NCBI GenBank assembly: GCA_964528315.1
Contig: CAZGRO010000010.1
Location: 1 to 20,180, forward strand
Reading direction: 5' to 3'
DNA: 20,180 nucleotides
Source: JALHTG01 sp964528315
GTDB lineage: Archaea > Thermoproteota > Bathyarchaeia > 40CM-2-53-6 > JALHTG01
The notes below the pieces were generated by a model. The model did no database searches, was not told the origin of the DNA, and worked only from the letters and a program-made list of their open reading frames with translations. Positions 14,661 to 20,180 of the stretch are shown here, in pieces; within the stretch, counting starts at the first letter, position 1; each line of letters begins with the position of its first letter. The translations under genes and the position numbers were made by a program.

Positions 14661-15623
14661 CTAGATGTGGCAGGCCACTTTTCGGCCTGCTCCCATATCC
14701 ATCAGCACAGGTCGTTCTTCTCGGCATTTCGCTTTTGCGTGCTCGCACCGGGGATGGAATCGGCAGCCTTTCGGCGGATTGGTCGGGTTCGGAACCTCGC
14801 CGCTCAACAGGTGCCTCTCCTTCGCCATCTCCGGATCAGGCACTGGTATAGCTGCGAAGAGCGCCTTCGTGTACGGGTGCAGCTGCTCCTTGAAGAGATC
14901 TTTCTTTGACCCGATCTCCACTATCTCGCCCAAGTACATGACGCCTATTGTATCGCTCATGTGTTTTATCACGCTGAGGTTGTGTGAAATGAAGAGGTAG
15001 GTTAGCCCCAGCTCCGCCTGCAAATCTTTCAGCATGTTCAGGACCTGGGCCTGAACTGAAACATCAAGCGACGAGGTGGGCTCGTCGAGGACAATGAACT
15101 TCGGCCGCAACGTGAGAACCTTTGCGACACAGATTCTCTGTCTCTGTCCGCCGCTGAACTCGTGTGGGAACCGGTTCATGTGATCCTCGCTGAGGCCGAC
15201 CTTCATCAAAGCCTCAAGAACAATCTGGTAAAGCTCCCGTCCCTTAGCAAGGCCATGAATCAGCAAAGGCTCTCCGACAATGTCCTTAATCATCCATCTG
15301 GGGTTCAGCGAGGCGTATGGGTCCTGAAATACTATCTGCATCTCTCTTCTGAGTTGACGAAGCTTCTCTCCTTTCCATTCTGAAATGTCTTCATTTCTGA
15401 AGAGGATCTTTCCATCTGTTGGGTTGATTAGTCTAAGCAGGCATCTGCCGACGGTGGTTTTGCCGCATCCCGATTCGCCAACCAATCCGACGGTCTGCCC
15501 TTGAAGCACATCAAAGCTGACTCCGTCGACCGCATAGACATAGCCGATTGTTTTCTTCGTTATGCCACCGGTGACTGGGAAGTATTTCTTCAGCGCCTCC
15601 ACTTTCACAAGTTGTTCAGGCAT
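14661..15623 (-). CDS. dppF: Peptide/nickel ABC importer, ATP-binding subunit DppF/OppF type
   Basis: A 320-residue ATPase, the second of two for an oligopeptide/dipeptide importer. Seen in order: Walker A GESGCGKT, Q-loop VFQDPYASLNPR, signature FSGGQRQRI, Walker B FIVLDEPTSSLD and the switch FISHNLSV. The C-terminal oligopeptide-transporter extension has PTNPPKGCRFHPRC followed by further Cys (KCREE, VACH). The ATG at 15623 is chosen because AGAGGTT lies about nine bases upstream and the protein starts at the first beta strand; longer frames to 15686 exist. The start overlaps the dppD stop by 8 bases (ATGCCTGA). Confidence 0.92.
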   Translation of the reverse strand: MPEQLVKVEALKKYFPVTGGITKKTIGYVYAVDGVSFDVLQGQTVGLVGESGCGKTTVGRCLLRLINPTDGKILFRNEDISEWKGEKLRQLRREMQIVFQDPYASLNPRWMIKDIVGEPLLIHGLAKGRELYQIVLEALMKVGLSEDHMNRFPHEFSGGQRQRICVAKVLTLRPKFIVLDEPTSSLDVSVQAQVLNMLKDLQAELGLTYLFISHNLSVIKHMSDTIGVMYLGEIVEIGSKKDLFKEQLHPYTKALFAAIPVPDPEMAKERHLLSGEVPNPTNPPKGCRFHPRCEHAKAKCREERPVLMDMGAGRKVACHI

Positions 15624-16758
15624 CGGCTGGAACCTCTGTCTGAGGGCTCTTGTACAAGTGGCATGCAACCTGATGGTCTGGCTCAACGGTGATCATTGCA
15701 GGGCGGTCGCGCTTGCATACGTCCATCGCGCTGCGGCACCGCGGGTGGAATCTGCATCCTTCCGGCGGATAGATGAGATTCGGCACCATTCCTTCTATTG
15801 CCTCAAGTCTATCCTGTTCCCGTGTAAGTGAGGGAATCGTATTGAGCAAGCCTTTCGTGTAGGGATGAAAGGGATTCTTGAAAAGCTTCTTTGTGTCAGA
15901 ATATTCCACCACCACGCCTGCGTACATGACAGCAACTCTATCACACATCTCTGCCACTATCCCAAGATCATGTGTTATTATCATGATCGATGTTCGCAAG
16001 GTGCGCTTCAAATCGTTGAGAAGCGCCAATATCTGGGCCTGGATGGTCACATCGAGCGAGGTGGTTGCCTCATCGGCTATGAGAAGAGAAGGATTACAGG
16101 CCAGGGCCATGGCGATGATTGCCCTTTGGCGCATGCCTCCGCTCAATTCATGAGGATATTGACCAATGACCTTCTCAGGATACGGCATCCTAACAAGCCT
16201 CAACAGATCTGTTGCCTTTCTGAGCGCAACCTGTTTGGCCTCCTTCGTCGAAAGCTTGGGAGGGTTGTTCATGCGTTGCTGCAAAGCCTGAATCTCGTTC
16301 TCAATCCGGTTCCGCTCTTCCGATCCGGCGTTCTGAACCATCACCTTCAAATCATCCACTTTGATCCGGAGAGATTCCTCTGCCAGATTTTGGTGAAGCA
16401 AAATCACTTCGGCAACCTGATCCCCGATGGTCATAACGGGATTGATGTATGTCATGGGATCTTGGAAGATCATTGCTATCTTGTTTCCTCGAATGCTTCT
16501 GATCTGTTGCTCTGAGAGCTTCAACAAGTCTTGGCCTTTGAAGAGGATCTGGCCGCCAACGATCCTGCCTGGAGGGTGGGGAACGAGCCTCATGACGGAG
16601 AGGGATGTGACAGACTTTCCGCATCCAGTTTCTCCCACGAGCCCTAGAGTCTCCCCCTGCCATACTGTTAGGTTGACTCCATCCAGGGCTTTCACAACGC
16701 CTGCATATGTGTAGAAGTAGGTTTTCAGGTCTCGAACTTCAAGCACTGTCTCGCTCAT
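15616..16758 (-). CDS. dppD: Peptide/nickel ABC importer, ATP-binding subunit DppD/OppD type, with insertion
   Basis: A 380-residue ATPase, longer than the usual ~325. Walker A is GETGCGKS, the Q-loop is IFQDPMTYINPVM, the signature is LSGGMRQRA, Walker B is LLIADEATTSLD, and the switch region is IITHDLGIVAEM. Between Q-loop and signature about 40 extra residues (MVQNAGSEERNRIENEIQAL and flanks) look like a coiled-coil insertion. The C-terminal extension carries PPEGCRFHPRC and further Cys, as in family members for which an iron-sulfur cluster has been reported. The start is ATG 16758. A TATA box lies about 65 bases upstream. It is the first gene of the operon with dppF and the 58-residue membrane protein. 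Confidence 0.92.
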   Translation of the reverse strand: MSETVLEVRDLKTYFYTYAGVVKALDGVNLTVWQGETLGLVGETGCGKSVTSLSVMRLVPHPPGRIVGGQILFKGQDLLKLSEQQIRSIRGNKIAMIFQDPMTYINPVMTIGDQVAEVILLHQNLAEESLRIKVDDLKVMVQNAGSEERNRIENEIQALQQRMNNPPKLSTKEAKQVALRKATDLLRLVRMPYPEKVIGQYPHELSGGMRQRAIIAMALACNPSLLIADEATTSLDVTIQAQILALLNDLKRTLRTSIMIITHDLGIVAEMCDRVAVMYAGVVVEYSDTKKLFKNPFHPYTKGLLNTIPSLTREQDRLEAIEGMVPNLIYPPEGCRFHPRCRSAMDVCKRDRPAMITVEPDHQVACHLYKSPQTEVPADA

Positions 16759-16822
16759 GGTGGCTACCTTGTACGCCGCTTTTCCCTTGTCCTCTTCGAA
16801 GAGTCCTGAGATTGCATGTTGC

Positions 16823-16831
16823 CTATATAAG
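16823..16831 (-). promoter_or_regulatory. TATA box for dppD-dppF operon
   Basis: On the minus strand CCTTATATAGG is a near-consensus archaeal box A. Transcription would start near 16799, giving a leader of about 40 bases before the dppD ATG. It sits in the 110-base gap between the upstream gene's stop and dppD. It is self-complementary, but no plus-strand gene follows. Confidence 0.5.
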
Positions 16832-16868
16832 GCATCTATCTAGTCGCAGAAGATCTCGTATCTCAAAG

Positions 16869-17738
16869 TCAATCCTCGGATTTGCCTAGTGCCTCCGAGA
16901 CGGAAAGAAGGCAGTAGATAACCACTGCTATCGTAACCAGTATCGCGATGAAGACGACTAGGAACGCTTGGCCTTGGAGCTGCTCAACGATGCCGAGCTC
17001 CCTTAGCCACCATGGAACTGATCGGAATACATGGCCTTGAAGAAGATCCAAGAGGCCCAGCAGGGCCAGCAATGTAACAGCAATAACTGTCACGGAAATG
17101 AGGATCTTCGTCACGTCAGGCCTCCCCAGCCTTCTCCCCGGAACGGGCGACTCTGATCCAGACAGGATGCCAGTTCTCGGATGAATTGCCAGCAGGGCCG
17201 CTTGCGACAGGCCGATGAGAGCACCCATGAAAGTCGTCATGTGATCTTTCACAGTCCAGAGAACGAGATCTACGTTGACGCCGAGACCTTTCATGAGGTA
17301 TCTCTCAACCAGAAGAAATGCTGGAACAGCCATGAGAACGCCTGCCAACCTCAAGAGCGGAAGACTGAGAAGCCCTCCGACGGACACGGTCACGGCTGCC
17401 AGTCTTAGGCCCAGTAAGCTTCCGAAAGCCAGTGCGGCAAGCCGACGAATGACACCTGTGGAAATTACCGATATTGAGGCAAGCGCCATTCCGCCGATCA
17501 GTGACCCCGTCACGGCGATTACTGACCAAACCGGGAACAAACCTGCCTGGTGTAGGTGGAGAATAATCGGGTTCAATTCTCCGGCTACACCTGCCTCCTC
17601 AACCAACATCCATGTCACGCTCACATCAATTACTCCGACTAGCGAAATCAGATAGACAAGATGGCGGGTTCCTCTAGCTGTTCTCCAAGCGCTAAGCATC
17701 TCGCTCACACGTATGATGTTCTGTTTTGAGGTGGACAT
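16869..17738 (-). CDS. Hypothetical multi-pass membrane protein
   Basis: A 289-residue protein with about seven hydrophobic segments: 27-46, 66-88, 95-120, 124-142, 168-185, 207-230 and 255-280 (approximate). The first helix (LISLVGVIDVSVTWMLV) followed by GELNPII resembles the D...T...NP pattern of DUF5658-like proteins; that similarity is by eye and limited to the first third. The ATG at 17738 is used; ATG 14 codons in is possible. It lies between the two halves of the dpp locus but shares no evident function. The gap to dppB (about 130 bases) is divergent and should hold two promoters. Confidence 0.7.
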   Translation of the reverse strand: MSTSKQNIIRVSEMLSAWRTARGTRHLVYLISLVGVIDVSVTWMLVEEAGVAGELNPIILHLHQAGLFPVWSVIAVTGSLIGGMALASISVISTGVIRRLAALAFGSLLGLRLAAVTVSVGGLLSLPLLRLAGVLMAVPAFLLVERYLMKGLGVNVDLVLWTVKDHMTTFMGALIGLSQAALLAIHPRTGILSGSESPVPGRRLGRPDVTKILISVTVIAVTLLALLGLLDLLQGHVFRSVPWWLRELGIVEQLQGQAFLVVFIAILVTIAVVIYCLLSVSEALGKSED

Positions 17739-17790
17739 GGATTCGATTTCGCCAGAGATTTTTCTTTCGAGGAAGAACTGCTTCGCACAT

Positions 17791-17838
17791 GATAAAGGTT
17801 ATCTAGTTGATGACCTGTGCACATTTGTGATAGATCAC
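17791..17838. promoter_or_regulatory. Inverted repeats upstream of dppB (possible operators)
   Basis: Two short palindromes lie between the divergent genes. GATAA-AGG-TTATC is at 17791-17803 and GTGAT-AG-ATCAC at 17827-17838, followed by a direct repeat of AGATCACC (17832-17839 and 17841-17848). A dppB TATA box may overlap the first one (ATGATAAAGG). Spacing between the palindrome centres is about 36 bases, more than three helix turns. Confidence 0.35.
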
Positions 17839-17869
17839 CTAGATCACCACAGGAGTGGCTAGCGAGAGC

Positions 17870-18901
17870 ATGAAGCTAAGAGACTATGTTGTAAGGCGGC
17901 TTATCCTTCTTGTGCCGGTGATGTTTGGAGTCACTTTGATCGCCTTCACGCTTTCACATGTCATAGGAGATCCTGTGGCAGCCTACGCAAGCGAACGCAC
18001 CCCTGAGTGGCAGATCAAGCAGATAATCCTCCAGAAAGGTTTGGACAAGCCGATCTACATACAATATGGGATATATGTCAATGATCTGGTTAAGGGCGAC
18101 TGGGGTTATACTCGGTCAGTCAATGATAGGCCTGTCACTGAAGTGATTAAGGAGTTCTTCCCCGCAACTTTCGAATTGACGGCCATGTCGCTCGTAATGA
18201 TACTGGTCATTGCCATTCCTCTGGGAATAGTCTCTGCTACACATAAAGACAAACCAGTCGACCATGTGACAAGGCTCTTCGCACTAAGTGGAGTGTCCAT
18301 GCCAGTGTTCTGGCTGGGCCTGTTAATGCTTCTAGTATTCTACTACCATTTCCAGATGCTGGGCTTGCCAAACTTGCCAAGCGGTGCACGATTGGACCAG
18401 TTTCTGTATCCTCCTCTGAAAAGCATCACAGGATTCTATTTGCTGGACAGCTTGATCCAGCTTAGGCCTGACGCGTTCTTCGACGCATTCCTTCACCTCA
18501 TCATGCCAGCGTTCGTTCTTGGATACCACGGCGTTACCGTCGTCACGAGAATGATGCGGTCGAGCATGTTGGAAGTGATGCGCCAGGACTACATTATGCT
18601 CGCCAGGTCGAAGGGATTACCGGAAAGAATCGTGATCTACAGGCATGCATTGAAAAATGCGATGATACCTACAGTCACGGTGGTGGGCCTTTCATTCGGA
18701 AGCCTTCTCACAGGCGCACCGATAACAGAGACAGTGTTCTCATGGCCAGGCCTTGGCAGATGGGCGGCCGGAGCCATACTCAGAACCGACTTCAGCGCAA
18801 TCTCAGGTTTCGCAATTGTGTCAGCTCTGGTCTACGTCACAGCAAACTTGATCGTCGATCTCTTATACGCATTCATCGACCCGCGCATAAGACTGGGATG
18901 A
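17870..18901 (+). CDS. dppB: Peptide/nickel ABC importer, permease subunit DppB type
   Basis: A permease of 343 residues from ATG 17870 (GTG 17855 would add five). The first helix follows the typical RDYVVRRLILLVPVMFGVTLIAF opening, and the periplasmic loop includes GLDKPIYIQYGIYVNDLVKGDWGYT. The EAA-type coupling loop is visible as DYIMLARSKGLPERIVIYRHALKNA. Near 160-230 an insertion (LPNLPSGARLDQF and following) lengthens an outside loop, as often in archaeal members. The AGGAG at 17850-17854 touches the GTG, so the ATG is the better choice though its spacing is long. It is followed by dppC after three bases. Confidence 0.92.
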   Translation: MKLRDYVVRRLILLVPVMFGVTLIAFTLSHVIGDPVAAYASERTPEWQIKQIILQKGLDKPIYIQYGIYVNDLVKGDWGYTRSVNDRPVTEVIKEFFPATFELTAMSLVMILVIAIPLGIVSATHKDKPVDHVTRLFALSGVSMPVFWLGLLMLLVFYYHFQMLGLPNLPSGARLDQFLYPPLKSITGFYLLDSLIQLRPDAFFDAFLHLIMPAFVLGYHGVTVVTRMMRSSMLEVMRQDYIMLARSKGLPERIVIYRHALKNAMIPTVTVVGLSFGSLLTGAPITETVFSWPGLGRWAAGAILRTDFSAISGFAIVSALVYVTANLIVDLLYAFIDPRIRLG

Positions 18902-18904
18902 AAG

Positions 18905-19795
18905 ATGACGTCGTCTCTTGAGAAAGAAAGAGTGCGCAGCCACAGGGAGGCCCAGCTGGAGGAGCTGAGATTCACCCTTCACCTTCTTCGCCAGAGCCCA
19001 CTCGTGATCTTCGGCATTGTGCTGATAGTTGTGACGGTTGCTGCAGGAGTCTTCGCGCCGTTCATCGCGCCATATGGACCTGAGGAGAGACAGTGGGCCA
19101 AGAGTCTACAACCGCCGAGCCTAGAGCACTTCTTTGGGACGGACGAGACGGGGGGCGACATATTCAGCAGAGTGCTCTGGGCAATAAGGATTGACTTGGG
19201 GTTGGCCTTGGCAATCGTGGTGGGATCTCTAGTTGTAGAGATCCTCATAGGGTGTGTAGCCGGATACTTCGGAGGCAAGGTTGATGAGGCGCTCATGAGA
19301 GTTACCGATGTCTTTTTGGCGTTTCCAAGCTTGATTCTCGCGATGGCGGTTGCTGCTGCTCTTGGCAGGAACTTGTACAATTTGGCTCTGTCCCTTGTCG
19401 TGACGGGTTGGGCTGGCGGTGCGAGACTTGTTCGCGGGGTCATCCTGTCCGAAAGAGAGAAACTGTATGTGGAAGCGGCTCGCGCCGTAGGGGCTGCAAG
19501 AGGAAGAATAATGTTCCGGCATGTCCTGCCTAACGCGATCTATCCTCTCCTTGTAAGCGCCACGCTAAGCCTGGGAGGAACAATCCTTGGCTTTGCAGGT
19601 TTGAGCTTCATAGGTTTTGGGGCAGGATCCGGCATGGCTGAACTGGGGTACATGATCGCGCTCGGCCGGGACTATCTCTATCGTTTCCCCTGGGTCGCAA
19701 CATTCCCCGGCCTCACAATCTTCTTCATCGTGCTGGGCTTCAACCTTGTTGGAGACGGATTGAGGGACATACTCGACCCCAGGCTCAGGAGATAA
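18905..19795 (+). CDS. dppC: Peptide/nickel ABC importer, permease subunit DppC type
   Basis: A 296-residue permease partner of DppB. It has an N-terminal cytoplasmic segment, a first helix (VIFGIVLIVVTVAAGVFAPFIAPYG), and the conserved HFFGTDETGGDIFSRVLWAIR that marks this family. The coupling loop is EKLYVEAARAVGAARGRIMFRHVLPNAIYPLL, and the last helix ends with the usual GDGLRDILDPRLRR. It starts three bases after the dppB stop. The 78 bases after it hold no gene but carry an inverted CTTATC...GATAG stretch before the substrate-binding protein. Confidence 0.94.
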   Translation: MTSSLEKERVRSHREAQLEELRFTLHLLRQSPLVIFGIVLIVVTVAAGVFAPFIAPYGPEERQWAKSLQPPSLEHFFGTDETGGDIFSRVLWAIRIDLGLALAIVVGSLVVEILIGCVAGYFGGKVDEALMRVTDVFLAFPSLILAMAVAAALGRNLYNLALSLVVTGWAGGARLVRGVILSEREKLYVEAARAVGAARGRIMFRHVLPNAIYPLLVSATLSLGGTILGFAGLSFIGFGAGSGMAELGYMIALGRDYLYRFPWVATFPGLTIFFIVLGFNLVGDGLRDILDPRLRR

Positions 19796-19873
19796 CCCCC
19801 TTTACATGCACCCTCCCGTTCTGCCGTTAGGCTTATCTAATGATAGGGCACAAGGAAGGTCAGGGAAATAGAG

Positions 19874-20180
19874 ATGACTACGAAAGAAGACGTGAAAAAG
19901 CCAACCACATTGAACAAGAAAACGATCATGGCACTCGTCATCGTCGTAATAGTCCTGGCAGCAACCGGAGGCTACTACCTTTGGTACATTCCCGCGGAGC
20001 AGAGAAGGCTCGCAGAGGAGGCTAAGAGAGCTGCGGAAGAAGCCCTAAGGCGAAAGAACGCCCTCATCCCTCGCCCAGACACATTTGTACATCAGGTGAT
20101 TGGCGATCCTCAGTTCCTTGACCCCGCGACAGACTACGAAACGGCTGGTGGATACATAATCCTGAACGTGTATGAGACGT
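19874..20180 (+). CDS. Peptide/nickel ABC importer, substrate-binding protein (SBP family 5), 5' part
   Basis: From ATG 19874 the frame is open to the window end, 102 residues. A short charged N-terminus (MTTKEDVKKPTTLNKKT) is followed by a hydrophobic anchor of about 20 residues (IMALVIVVIVLAATGGYYLW). A charged helix of about 25 residues (AEQRRLAEEAKRAAEEALRR) acts as a stalk, then the mature domain begins with DTFVHQVIGDPQFLDPATDYETAG, which is the usual family 5 opening. No lipobox cysteine is present, so it is tethered by the N-terminal helix. The gap from dppC is 78 bases; AGGTCAGGGAAATAGAG precedes the ATG. Confidence 0.85.
   Translation, partial: MTTKEDVKKPTTLNKKTIMALVIVVIVLAATGGYYLWYIPAEQRRLAEEAKRAAEEALRRKNALIPRPDTFVHQVIGDPQFLDPATDYETAGGYIILNVYET

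Noticed and set aside
19840..20025. 61-residue plus-strand frame at the right end
   Set aside because: Out of frame with the substrate-binding protein, which has the anchor helix and the family opening.
1..20180. CRISPR arrays, insertion sequences, prophage or defence genes
   Set aside because: No regularly spaced repeats, transposase or integrase motifs, or terminal repeats were seen.

Overview
The window looks like part of an archaeal draft genome, most likely a TACK-lineage archaeon such as a Bathyarchaeia member (inferred from gene content; no search was run). Archaeal markers are a UPF0200 and UPF0201 pair, a class I CCA-adding enzyme next to ThpR, a lone Mn-dependent-type protein kinase, an interrupted tRNA gene, TATA-like boxes and frequent TTG/GTG starts. 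Two runs of exactly 100 N (6567-6666 and 12480-12579) are scaffold gaps of unknown true length, and both cut genes.

Left part (1-6131): the 3' end of an RNase Z gene converges on a compact five-gene minus-strand operon (PRC-barrel/zinc-ribbon protein, NrdG-like radical SAM activase, UPF0200, UPF0201, TIM-barrel sugar isomerase). Divergent from it are two small unrecognised, translationally coupled genes, then a two-gene ABC-2 exporter.

Middle (6134-13529): a small membrane-anchored protein with two CxxC pairs and an amidase broken by gap 1 run on the minus strand. Divergent from the amidase are an MFS transporter, an S9-like hydrolase without propeller, and an RNA-end cluster: ThpR, the CCA-adding enzyme (Asn where a catalytic Asp is expected) and a RIO/Bud32-like kinase cut by gap 2. 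After gap 2 comes the 3' part of an M20 peptidase.

RNA region (13686-14340): a tRNA gene with perfect acceptor and T arms whose halves are separated by about 120 extra bases, best read as tRNA-Arg with two introns. It is followed at once by a roughly 400-base stretch with no believable protein but several long perfect helices arranged as a multi-branch junction. I recognise no known RNA family in it, and it is the best candidate here for something undescribed.

Right part (14440-20180): a peptide/nickel-type ABC importer split over two strands. dppD, dppF and a 58-residue membrane protein run leftwards. After an unrelated multi-pass membrane protein, dppB, dppC and a membrane-anchored substrate-binding protein (cut by the window end) run rightwards. 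A clear TATA box precedes dppD and two inverted repeats precede dppB.
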